From NCBI GenBank assembly GCA_017404145.1, contig JAFRCW010000006.1:1-64000 (forward strand): a stretch of 64,000 nt of DNA, given 5' to 3'. Source of the DNA: Ruminococcus sp. GTDB lineage: Bacteria > Bacillota > Clostridia > Oscillospirales > Acutalibacteraceae. Positions 42,518-50,845 of this stretch are shown here, in pieces. Position 1 is the stretch's first letter. Each line of letters opens with the position of its first letter. The notes below the pieces were generated by a model, which saw only the letters and a list, made by a program, of their open reading frames with translations, was not told where the DNA came from and searched no databases. The position numbers were made by a program, and so were the translations under genes.

Positions 42518-42913
42518 TTATGATTCGTTCAGCATCCGGTAGAGCGCGTCGGTAAAGTCATGGTAATGCTTCGGGTAGTTGTTGGAACCGTCCGCAAAGA
42601 TTTTTCGGCCGCCGTTGACCGTCGCGGTAAAGTGAAACATCGTGCCGTCGAGAACATGCGGAGGATTCTTTCCGGAGAAGCCGTCCCATCTGAGAACGCC
42701 GCATTGGTTTAGAATATCGATCACATCACCGGCGGGTACCGCCGCACGCTTTTGAAGATTGTAGTGATCCTCCTGATTCTCATAGCTCAGCCAATACTGC
42801 GAAAGCTCCGCCTCGTCGCCGCGGCAAAGGATCTCATAAACCTCCGTGATCCGCATCCCGCTGATTCTGAGTCTGATCTCGCTGAATGAGGTGATTTGCT
42901 CATGTCGGAACAT
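42518..42913 (-). CDS. Hypothetical protein, 131 aa
   Basis: Starts MFRHEQITSFSEIRLR; AAGGAG lies 8 bases before this ATG, whereas the longer frame upstream has none. It has no signal peptide or membrane segment; Trp- and Tyr-rich near the middle (SQYWLSYENQEDHYN) and at the end (NNYPKHYHDFTDALYRM). No family recognised. Divergent from the next gene. Confidence 0.7.
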   Translation of the reverse strand: MFRHEQITSFSEIRLRISGMRITEVYEILCRGDEAELSQYWLSYENQEDHYNLQKRAAVPAGDVIDILNQCGVLRWDGFSGKNPPHVLDGTMFHFTATVNGGRKIFADGSNNYPKHYHDFTDALYRMLNES

Positions 42914-43085
42914 CTTGTTCACTCCTTTGTCTTTGTTGTTCTTCAAAACCAGTATAGAGGATGCTTCGCATAAAATCAAGTAAAAGCGTTCTGTCTTTTC
43001 ACGATATTTTCGTTCCGTATTGACACCGCCTGCGGCAGAGGATATATTAGAAGTAGAAAACCCCGCACAAAAAGAGGTGAGAGAA

Positions 43086-43847
43086 TTGAAACAGGAACTG
43101 ATGCTGCGGCAGCTGGACGCGCCCGTTACCGTTAAAAACTTTGTACGCAACGACCCTTTGTGCAACTATGAATTCTATATGGTAGAACTGCTGAATCGCT
43201 CCGCAGAAATGCGCAGGCTTCACCCGCAGGAGTTTCTCTGGCATCAAAGTCAGGCTCACGCGGAGTGCGACGCTTACTCCGGCGACTACGGTATCGACTT
43301 CAAGCTGATCGCGAGCCAATCGAGTATGAAAGCAACAAGTCTTCTCTCTCCCCGCTATCAGATCGATGAAAACGGATTTATCATAGGGTATGAAGGCAAG
43401 CGAGACAAGCTGAACGTCGAAAATGAGATCACCGTCACCAGAATGCACGCGGCGCTGCGGCAGTTGACGCTTGACGATCTGGAACGTATCCGCAGCGGCG
43501 AGGGCTTACAAACCTATGAAAAGGACGTCAGAATCTTTCTCGAAAAGCTCGAGACCAAAAAGCATCTGCTGTTATTCTATCCCTACGAATATCGCTTCTC
43601 ACAAGATCGGCAGCCCGCTGACGGTGTATCTATCCTGACAGCGGCGTTGCAAAAGAGCTTTGTCAGCGCATTTTGTTATCGCAGCAAACATCTGCCGATG
43701 TTTGAGACGTATCTCACCACGATGTATTATGATGATTTTGTCCTGTTCAGGATCACTCAAAACCAACTGCGCCTGATGGATGCGGTGCCGGGTCGGCTTT
43801 GCCCTACCTATGACCATCTGCGGCAGTATGACTGGATCGGAAGATAA
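43086..43847 (+). CDS. Hypothetical protein, 253 aa
   Basis: A soluble protein with no motif I know. It starts at TTG (43086) with AGAGGTGAG 5 bases upstream; an ATG at 43101 is a weaker alternative. The region DYGIDFKLIASQSSMKATS and the later LLFYPYEYRF suggest an alpha/beta fold, perhaps nuclease-like, but no catalytic set is certain. The next gene starts 28 bases downstream, so it may share a message with glycerate kinase. Confidence 0.65.
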   Translation: MKQELMLRQLDAPVTVKNFVRNDPLCNYEFYMVELLNRSAEMRRLHPQEFLWHQSQAHAECDAYSGDYGIDFKLIASQSSMKATSLLSPRYQIDENGFIIGYEGKRDKLNVENEITVTRMHAALRQLTLDDLERIRSGEGLQTYEKDVRIFLEKLETKKHLLLFYPYEYRFSQDRQPADGVSILTAALQKSFVSAFCYRSKHLPMFETYLTTMYYDDFVLFRITQNQLRLMDAVPGRLCPTYDHLRQYDWIGR

Positions 43848-43875
43848 CGCTGTAATGAAAAGACAAGAGGAACAA

Positions 43876-45012
43876 ATGAAACTGATATTTGCCTCGGACA
43901 GCTTCAAGGGAAGTCTTTCCGGTGAAAAAACCGCCGAGCTGCTGACCAAAGCCGCACATGAAGTGTTCGGCGAATGTGAGTGTGTCAGCGTGCCGACGGC
44001 GGACGGCGGCGAAGGTACGGTCGACGCAGTGATCGCCGCGTTAAACGGCAAGAAGGTCAGCGCGGCTGTCCATGATCCGCTGATGAACAGCATACAGGCA
44101 GCCTACGGTGTTTCCGGCAGGAAAGCCATCATCGAAACGGCGGCGGCTTCGGGTCTGACGCTGGTGCCGGATTCTTTACGAAATCCGCTGAACACTACCA
44201 CCTTCGGTACCGGCGAGCTGATCCTCGACGCGCTGAGCCGCGGCTTAAGGGAGCTGTATCTTGCGATCGGCGGATCGGCGACCAACGACGGCGGTATGGG
44301 GTGTATGCGCGCGCTTGGAGCGCGGTTTTTGGATAAAAACGGCAGCGAACTGACAGGCTGCGGAAAGGACTTATTAAGCGTCGCAGCAATTGACCTCAGC
44401 GGTTTGGACGAGAAGCTGTCGGATACAAGGATCACCGTGCTGTGCGATGTGAGAAATCCCCTGTGCGGCAAGAACGGCGCTACTTATACCTTTGCCGCAC
44501 AAAAAGGAGCAACCCCCGACATGCAGGAGCTGCTTGAAAGCGGTATGAAAAACTACCGCGATGTGATAAAAAAACAGTTTGGCGTCAACTGCGACAGGAT
44601 CGAAGGCGCGGGCGCGGCGGGAGGTCTCGGCGCGGCGCTGAAGGTGTTTCTGCACGCCGATTTGCGATCAGGTATTGAAACCGTTTTAGATATGATCGGA
44701 TTTGATGAGCTGCTTCCCGGCGCTGATCTGGTCGTCACCGGCGAAGGCAGAGCCGACAGCCAGTCCTGCTGCGGAAAAGTGATGCAGGGCGTCGGTCTGC
44801 GCGCCAAAGCAAAAGGGATCCCCGTGATCGGACTCTGCGGTTCTCTCGGCGAAGGCGCGGAAGAATTGCTTTGTTACGGTATTACAGAATTGATCCCCGT
44901 AGCAGATAGCTCTACCCCTCTCGCATATGCGATGGCAAACGCCGAATCCCTCTATTACCAAGCGGCTCTCAATTTGTTCCGCCGGATAATACTAATCTCA
45001 ATTAAAAAGTAG
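43876..45012 (+). CDS. glxK: Glycerate 2-kinase (GarK/GlxK family), 3' end changed by a MITE
   Basis: A 378-aa glycerate kinase that makes 2-phosphoglycerate from D-glycerate. MKLIFASDSFKGSLSGEKTAE, then VPTADGGEGTV, AIGGSATNDGGMGCMRALG, and VTGEGRADSQS are the standard family motifs. AGAGG precedes the ATG at 43876. The 3' end is unusual: after FRRII the frame enters a small inverted-repeat element, adding six residues (LISIKK) before a TAG at 45010. Removing the element and one TA copy leaves ATA ATA TAA, a native stop directly after FRRII. Confidence 0.92.
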   Translation: MKLIFASDSFKGSLSGEKTAELLTKAAHEVFGECECVSVPTADGGEGTVDAVIAALNGKKVSAAVHDPLMNSIQAAYGVSGRKAIIETAAASGLTLVPDSLRNPLNTTTFGTGELILDALSRGLRELYLAIGGSATNDGGMGCMRALGARFLDKNGSELTGCGKDLLSVAAIDLSGLDEKLSDTRITVLCDVRNPLCGKNGATYTFAAQKGATPDMQELLESGMKNYRDVIKKQFGVNCDRIEGAGAAGGLGAALKVFLHADLRSGIETVLDMIGFDELLPGADLVVTGEGRADSQSCCGKVMQGVGLRAKAKGIPVIGLCGSLGEGAEELLCYGITELIPVADSSTPLAYAMANAESLYYQAALNLFRRIILISIKK

Positions 45013-45118
45013 GCTTAGGATGGCGAGAGTCGCAGGCAGGCTGACACCTGTCAAGACAGACAACGCAGTATTGCGGAAATCAGACTGTTAAGATTGTCTG
45101 CCTTTTATTTGAGATTAG
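44992..45118. mobile_element. MITE, 127 bp, flanked by TA duplication
   Basis: Terminal inverted repeats CTAATCTCAA (44992-45001) and TTGAGATTAG (45109-45118) are flanked on both sides by TA (44990-44991 and 45119-45120). Outer TIR similarity extends into TTAAAAAG/CCTTTTAT. The interior has no open frame but has GACAGACAAC and GATTGTCTGCC, an inner inverted pair. Size, TIRs and TA target duplication are typical of a Tc1/mariner-IS630-type MITE. Confidence 0.75.
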
Positions 45119-45136
45119 TATAAAAACAAAAAGAAA

Positions 45137-45187
45137 CGAAAACCGATAGCAGATACGTTTTTGTATCCGTTATCGGTTTGTTTTTTA
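45137..45187. terminator. Bidirectional terminator between glycerate kinase and glgX
   Basis: AAACCGATA and TATCGGTTT arms, with ATAC/GTAT inner pairs, form a hairpin with T-tracts on both strands (GTTTTTTAT on plus; TTTCGTTTCTTTTTG on minus). Confidence 0.8.
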
Positions 45188-47263
45188 TCCTGTTTTCTTC
45201 GCTGACAGCACCGCGGTAGTTCTGGCGCCTAAGGTAATGCCGTCATCCTTTAACGGCTTTTCTTCACCGGGCTCCGAAGAGAATCCGTCGGTCTGAAACG
45301 CCAAGTGCCACCGATAGCCGCTTGGGATCACGGGAAGGGTGAATCGGTGCTCCTCCCAGTGCGCGTTCACCGCTACGTAGATGAAAGCGTCTTCCGGCGT
45401 GTTGTAGCGGATATGATCCTCCGCCCAAAGGCTTGCAAAGCACAACCCCGGACCCTGCATATCCAGATCCCACGGTTTGGTGCCGTGAAAAGACAGCTCC
45501 GGATATCCGGTAGCATTGTAGCCGGTATCGTGATGCAGCGCCATCAGCACCGGATGCGCCCGCCGAAAAGCGATCAGCCGGCGGACATAGTCAAACAGCT
45601 CGCGGTTTTGATCGAGCAGCGACCAGTCCAGCCATGAGATCTCATTATCCTGACAGTAGGCGTTGTTGTTGCCGAACTGGGTGTTTCCGAATTCATCTCC
45701 GGACAGCAACATGGGGATCCCGCGGCTGGTCAGCAGGACTGTCAGCATATTCTTCATCTGACGCAGACGTAAAGCAAGGATTTCCGGATCATCCGTATCC
45801 CCTTCCGCGCCGCAGTTCCAAGAATGGTTGTCGTTGCAGCCGTCGCGGTTGTCTTCGCCGTTTCTCTCGTTATGCTTTTCGTTATAGGACACCAGATCCC
45901 GCAGGGTAAATCCGTCGTGACAGGTGATAAAGTTCACGCAGGCGGCAACGGTTCTTCCCTTATACATATCCGCGGAACCGCCGACCCGCACATACATCTC
46001 CGGCGCGCATTCTTCGGCTCCCTTCATAAAGCGGCGGACGCAATCCCGATATCTGCCGTTCCATTCCGCCCAGCGGCCGTACGCCGGGAAAGTGCCCACC
46101 TGATAGAGCCCGCCGGCGTCCCACGCTTCGGCGATCAGCACACAGCTGCCCAGTACCGCGTCGTGAGCAATACTATCCAGCAGCGGCGGATCCATCATCG
46201 GAGTACCGTTTTTATCCCTCGACAGGATCGACGCCAGATCGAACCGGAATCCGTCAACGTGATAGGCGGACACCCAATACCGCAGACAGTCCAGCACCAC
46301 ATTCCTTACAATAGCGTTGTTGCAGTTCATGGTGTTGCCGCATCCGCTGAAATTATAGTAATATCCGTCCGGCGTCAGAAGATAGTACGTTCTGTTATCG
46401 ATACCGCGGAAAGAGATCGTGGGGCCTTGTTCGTTTCCCTCCGCCGTGTGATTAAAGACGACGTCCAAAATCACCTGAATACCGTTTTGATGCAGTACCC
46501 GGATCATATTCTTTAATTCGTCCGCCTGCATACCGAAAGGCGCGGTAGCGGCGTATCCCGCTTTGGGAGAAAAGAAGTTGACAGTAGAGTATCCCCAGTA
46601 GTTGACCAGATCTCCCTTGCTGTTTTCAAACTCATCAAATTCAAAGATCGGCATCAGCTCAATACAGTTGACGCCCAGCTCCTTCAGATAAGGGATCTTT
46701 TCCACAAGCCCCGCGAAGGTTCCTTTATGCTTGACGCCGCTGGACGGGTGCGCGGTAAAAGAGCGAATATGCATTTCATAGATCACAAGCTCGTTTTGAG
46801 GCAGCTCCAGCGGTTTGTCGCCGTTCCAGTCATAATCCTCCAAAATGACCTGACCGCGATGAGGAAAAGCGTTATCCTCAGGCTTTTGCCGCCAGACAAG
46901 GCGGCCGGAAACTGCATGCGCGTACGGATCCAGCAGCACCTGATTCTTGTCAAAACGAAAGCCCTTTTGAGGATCCCACGGACCGTCAAATCGAAATCCG
47001 TATTCCAGTGTTTCGATATCCAGATCAAAAACAATCATAGAATAGACGTTTCCGACCCTGAATTCATCCGGGAAAGGAATTTCCGCAAAAGGCTCTGCCT
47101 CTCCTTGATGATACAGCACCAGCGTACAGCTTGTCGCGTCACGTGAAAACGCGCTGAAATGAATACCGTTTTCTATCACGCTCGCGCCGAACGGAAACAC
47201 GTGTCCCGCTCTGTAATGAATCCCATGCAACTCATGGGTGGGTTCCATATCGATTCTCTTCAT
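45185..47263 (-). CDS. glgX: Glycogen debranching enzyme, isoamylase type
   Basis: A 692-aa GH13 enzyme. An N-terminal carbohydrate-binding module (CBM48, residues about 15-110) is followed by the (beta/alpha)8 barrel with the conserved regions DVVFNHTAEG, DGFRFDLASIL (nucleophile Asp), VLIAEAWDAGG (acid Glu) and FITCHDGFTLRDLV, and a C-terminal beta domain. It hydrolyses alpha-1,6 branches of glycogen or starch-derived dextrins in the cytoplasm (no signal peptide). AAGGAG lies 6 bases before the ATG. The name glgX is by family; pullulanase/isoamylase specificity cannot be separated by sequence here. Confidence 0.92.
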   Translation of the reverse strand: MKRIDMEPTHELHGIHYRAGHVFPFGASVIENGIHFSAFSRDATSCTLVLYHQGEAEPFAEIPFPDEFRVGNVYSMIVFDLDIETLEYGFRFDGPWDPQKGFRFDKNQVLLDPYAHAVSGRLVWRQKPEDNAFPHRGQVILEDYDWNGDKPLELPQNELVIYEMHIRSFTAHPSSGVKHKGTFAGLVEKIPYLKELGVNCIELMPIFEFDEFENSKGDLVNYWGYSTVNFFSPKAGYAATAPFGMQADELKNMIRVLHQNGIQVILDVVFNHTAEGNEQGPTISFRGIDNRTYYLLTPDGYYYNFSGCGNTMNCNNAIVRNVVLDCLRYWVSAYHVDGFRFDLASILSRDKNGTPMMDPPLLDSIAHDAVLGSCVLIAEAWDAGGLYQVGTFPAYGRWAEWNGRYRDCVRRFMKGAEECAPEMYVRVGGSADMYKGRTVAACVNFITCHDGFTLRDLVSYNEKHNERNGEDNRDGCNDNHSWNCGAEGDTDDPEILALRLRQMKNMLTVLLTSRGIPMLLSGDEFGNTQFGNNNAYCQDNEISWLDWSLLDQNRELFDYVRRLIAFRRAHPVLMALHHDTGYNATGYPELSFHGTKPWDLDMQGPGLCFASLWAEDHIRYNTPEDAFIYVAVNAHWEEHRFTLPVIPSGYRWHLAFQTDGFSSEPGEEKPLKDDGITLGARTTAVLSAKKTG

Positions 47264-47308
47264 AACATTCTCCTTGATAATCGATCATCAAAAAATGCTT
47301 TTTTCGCG

Positions 47309-48499
47309 CTATATGATCTCAAACGGGATATCCGCGTCGGCGGCGTAAAGCTGCGCGTAAGAATCCTCCTCGCCGCGGATGACAAAGCCGTCTATCCTGA
47401 TCGGCGTTTCATCGGGATCATCGCCGCAAAAGCCCAGCGCATATTCTTCAATATACTCAACACTCTTGGGAACGGTAATGCTTTTCAGTTCGATACAGCC
47501 GTAAAACTGCCACTCTGTGATTTGACGGATCCCCTTGGGGATACAAATACTTTTCAGCGAATCGCACCGAACAAACGCAAAGGATCCGATCTGTGTGACG
47601 CTGTCGGGAAGCTCTATGGCTTTCAAATTTTTACAGCCCGAAAACGCATAAGAGCCGATCTCGGTGATCCTGTCGTGGAGCGTGACGCTCTCAAGGCTTT
47701 CACACCCTTCCAAAAAGCTGTCTCCCAATTTGGTGATCCCTTTCGGGACCGTAAAACTTTTGAGGCTTTTGCATCTGATCATCGCATATGTCCCGATAGC
47801 ATTCACACTGTCCGGCAGCGGCAGCGCTTTGAGCTTTTCGCAGCCTGAAAACGCCTGCACGCCGATTGCGGTCAGGTTCTTACTCAGCGTGATATCCCGC
47901 AGACTGCTGCAATCACATAACGTATAATCTTCGATCACGGTCACCTTGTCCGGTACTTTGATTTGTTCCAGCTTTTTACAGCCTTTAAAGGCTTTCGCGC
48001 CGATATGATTCACACTGTCCGGAAGTATCGCTTCTTTCAAAGCTATGCAAACCATAAAAGCGCCTTCTCCGATGTCCGTGACTCCGTCGGGAACAGCGAT
48101 CCGCGTCAAAGAGGTACATTCAAAAAAGCAGTTTATGCCGATTCTGTCAATACCCGCGGGAAGCCCGATTGTTTTCAGCTTGAAACAAGCGGAAAACGCA
48201 TAGTTCCCGATCTCCTCCAAGCCGTCCGGAAGCGTGATATCGCATAGCTTGAAGCAGTAGGAAAAAGCGCCGTTGCCGATCCTTTTCAGCGTCGAAGGGA
48301 GACGGACGCTTTCAAGCTCTGAACAATCGTGAAACGCATCCTCGCCGATTTCCGTCACACCCTCCGGAATCATCGCTTCTTTGATTTTTTCGTGTGCGAA
48401 CGCTCTCTCTCCGATCACGGTCACTCCCTGCGGGATCAAAGCGGCCTCGTCGGCGTCATTGCAGCTTATTAATACGCTGTTTTTGATATCAAAATTCAT
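47309..48499 (-). CDS. BspA-type leucine-rich repeat protein, cytoplasmic
   Basis: A 396-aa protein made almost wholly of about 14 repeats of 23 residues (consensus like IG-x-x-A-F-x-x-C-x-x-L-x-x-I-x-L-P-x-x-V), the LRR_5/BspA family (PF13306). No signal peptide, membrane anchor or dockerin is present, unusual because most BspA-like proteins are secreted. GGACGG precedes the ATG. Likely a binding scaffold of unknown partner. It is 45 bases from glgX on the same strand. Confidence 0.85.
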   Translation of the reverse strand: MNFDIKNSVLISCNDADEAALIPQGVTVIGERAFAHEKIKEAMIPEGVTEIGEDAFHDCSELESVRLPSTLKRIGNGAFSYCFKLCDITLPDGLEEIGNYAFSACFKLKTIGLPAGIDRIGINCFFECTSLTRIAVPDGVTDIGEGAFMVCIALKEAILPDSVNHIGAKAFKGCKKLEQIKVPDKVTVIEDYTLCDCSSLRDITLSKNLTAIGVQAFSGCEKLKALPLPDSVNAIGTYAMIRCKSLKSFTVPKGITKLGDSFLEGCESLESVTLHDRITEIGSYAFSGCKNLKAIELPDSVTQIGSFAFVRCDSLKSICIPKGIRQITEWQFYGCIELKSITVPKSVEYIEEYALGFCGDDPDETPIRIDGFVIRGEEDSYAQLYAADADIPFEII

Positions 48500-48586
48500 C
48501 TGTTTTCCGTCCTTTACGGATCCTATATGTTTTATTTATAACATATTGATTCGGGTTATTCAATAGATTTCGCGATGATCTTGTTC

Positions 48587-48616
48587 TTGTCAAAACATAT
48601 TCTTCTGTGATATACT
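48587..48616 (+). promoter_or_regulatory. Promoter of the SNF2 helicase gene
   Basis: TTGTCA, 18-bp spacer, TATACT, about 32 bases before the ATG at 48648. Confidence 0.6.
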
Positions 48617-48647
48617 CTGGATAGATTATGAAAAAGGATGTGAGCAT

Positions 48648-50798
48648 ATGGCGCGCGCCTACAGTACATCAGAAGCAAAGCGATTCAGAAGGATCTATCA
48701 GGAGCTTTACGCAAAGTTCAGACAGCTCGACAGCCTCGCCGATCGCTGTCGGGAAGAAGTGAAAACAGCGACCGCGAAGATCGCGGGCGAGGAGTCGATG
48801 GAACTTCTCAAAGCGATCCCCGTCGACGAGCTCAACCGTGAGAAAAAAGGCATCCGCGTCAAGACCCTGCACGACGCAGGCTATCACACGATCGGCGATA
48901 TCGTCAAGGCAAATCCCTATCAGCTCTCTGCGATCAACGGCATCAGTCCCGAGGGCGCGAACGAGATCAAAAAAGCCGCTTCTGCGATCGCCGAGACCGC
49001 GCAGAAGGGGGCAAAAGTCAGTCTCAGTGCGGACCACAAAACGCCTTCCTCTACCGCGTTGGTAACAGCGCTGTTTAAATATAAACGAATTCTGCCGATC
49101 ATCCGATCTGCGGATGAATTCCGTCAGTTCTATGACAAAGAGCTGAACGACGCGCTCTCCGCCGCCAAGCCCGCGATGGGCGGTCTGCGCTGGATGTTCT
49201 CCTCAGCTGCCAAAAAAGCTGACGCACAAGAAGCCTGCGCGACCTTATCTCAGATTCTGTCCGATGACAACATCGCTCCTCTGAAAACTTCGCTCGACGC
49301 GTTGAAAAGACTGGGCTTTCCTACCTCCAAAGACGTCTGGGAGGATTTTTCCCGCGACAGTATCGCCTATGTCAATCTGCTCGAAGAGATCGAGCCCGAC
49401 AGAGTCGGCTCCGGCAGCGGCGTTTACGGTTTGCCGGAGGATCTGGCGCAGGCGGTCGCACAGGTCGAGCTTCACTTGGACGGCTTGCGCTGTACTCTCA
49501 GACGCTATCAGGAGTGGGGCGTCAAGTACGCCGTCTCTCAAAGACGTATCCTCTTAGGCGATGAAATGGGTCTGGGCAAGACGGTGCAGGCGATCGCCGT
49601 GATGGTACATCTGAGAAACGAAGGAGCGACCCATTTTGCGGTGGTCTGTCCCGCCTCGGTGCTGACCAACTGGTGCAGAGAGATCGCAAAACACTCTGAT
49701 CTCAGCGTGATCAAAGTCCACGGTAATAACAAAGAAGCCGCGTTTCAGCAATGGCTTTCCACCGGCGGCGTGGCGGTGACTACTTATGAGACGACCGCGA
49801 TCTTTGACTTTGAGAAAGGTTTTCGCTTCTCTATGCTGACGGTAGACGAAGCGCATTATATCAAGAACCCCTCCGCACAGCGTACCGTGAACGTCAAGAA
49901 ACTATGCGAACGCGCCGAACGCCTGCTGTTTATGACCGGTACTGCACTCGAGAATCGTGTATCGGAGATGGCGACGCTGATCAACATCCTCAACCCCGTT
50001 GTGGCTAAGGATATCCAACCTCTGCTGTCTCTCTCCTCCGCCGCACAGTTCAGAGAAGCGGTCGCGCCGGTCTATTACCGCCGTAAACGCGAGGACGTTC
50101 TGACCGAACTGCCGGAGCTGATCGAAAGCTACGAATGGTGCGATCTGCTCCCGAAAGAAAAAAGGATCTATCGCGACGCGATCGCAGAACAGAACTTTAT
50201 GGCGGCGCGCAGGGTATCGTGGAACGTAGACGATCTGTCCGATTCCTCCAAGGCGCAAAGACTGCTGGAGATCGTAGAAGACGCTAAAGAACAGGATCGC
50301 AAGGTGCTGATCTTCTCCTTCTTCCTCGATACGATCGCGAAGATCTCCGCGCTGTTGGGAGAAAGCTGCTTAGAGCCCATCACCGGCTCGGTCTCCCCCG
50401 CCCGCCGGCAGGAGATCATCGACGAATTTGACAAGGCTGAGGCGGGGTCTGCGCTGACGGCACAGATTCAGTCGGGCGGCACCGGGCTGAATATCCAAAG
50501 CGCCTCGGTGGTGATCATGTGTGAGCCTCAGCTCAAGCCCTCTATCGAGAATCAGGCGATCTCCCGCGCCTACCGTATGGGACAGACGCGCTCGGTGCTG
50601 GTCTATCGTCTTTTGTGCGACGATACCATCGACGAACGCATCATTAACATTCTTGCCGAAAAACAAAACGAATTCGACGCCTTTGCCGACGAATCCAACG
50701 CCGCTGATGAAACCTTAGAGCTGGATAAAACGACGATCTCCGATATTATGCAGGCAGAACAACAAGCTCAAACAGCTGAAGCTGTTGAACCGCAATAA
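48648..50798 (+). CDS. SNF2-family helicase with an N-terminal HhH domain
   Basis: A 716-aa protein. Residues about 60-110 form a helix-hairpin-helix DNA-binding domain (LHDAGYHTIGDIVKANPYQL). Residues about 290-700 are an SNF2 ATPase: I motif GDEMGLGKTVQA, II motif TVDEAHYIKN (DEAH box), III FMTGTALENR, and V/VI SRAYRMGQTRSVLVYRLL. SNF2 proteins translocate on double-stranded DNA and are part of repair, RNA polymerase recycling (RapA) or phage defence. No nuclease or methylase neighbour is present, so a role in defence is not supported here. GGATGTGAG precedes the ATG. Confidence 0.88.
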   Translation: MARAYSTSEAKRFRRIYQELYAKFRQLDSLADRCREEVKTATAKIAGEESMELLKAIPVDELNREKKGIRVKTLHDAGYHTIGDIVKANPYQLSAINGISPEGANEIKKAASAIAETAQKGAKVSLSADHKTPSSTALVTALFKYKRILPIIRSADEFRQFYDKELNDALSAAKPAMGGLRWMFSSAAKKADAQEACATLSQILSDDNIAPLKTSLDALKRLGFPTSKDVWEDFSRDSIAYVNLLEEIEPDRVGSGSGVYGLPEDLAQAVAQVELHLDGLRCTLRRYQEWGVKYAVSQRRILLGDEMGLGKTVQAIAVMVHLRNEGATHFAVVCPASVLTNWCREIAKHSDLSVIKVHGNNKEAAFQQWLSTGGVAVTTYETTAIFDFEKGFRFSMLTVDEAHYIKNPSAQRTVNVKKLCERAERLLFMTGTALENRVSEMATLINILNPVVAKDIQPLLSLSSAAQFREAVAPVYYRRKREDVLTELPELIESYEWCDLLPKEKRIYRDAIAEQNFMAARRVSWNVDDLSDSSKAQRLLEIVEDAKEQDRKVLIFSFFLDTIAKISALLGESCLEPITGSVSPARRQEIIDEFDKAEAGSALTAQIQSGGTGLNIQSASVVIMCEPQLKPSIENQAISRAYRMGQTRSVLVYRLLCDDTIDERIINILAEKQNEFDAFADESNAADETLELDKTTISDIMQAEQQAQTAEAVEPQ

Positions 50799-50813
50799 AA
50801 TTTCACAGATAAT

Positions 50814-50845
50814 AATACCGCACACTGCTTTGTGTGCGGTATTTT
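50814..50845. terminator. Bidirectional terminator between SNF2 and endonuclease genes
   Basis: AATACCGCACAC pairs with GTGTGCGGTATT around 6 bases; T-rich on both sides. Confidence 0.9.

Noticed and set aside
48648..50798. SNF2 helicase as part of a phage-defence system (DISARM-like)
   Set aside because: No methylase, nuclease or DUF1998-type partner is adjacent; neighbours are a LRR protein and a secreted nuclease.
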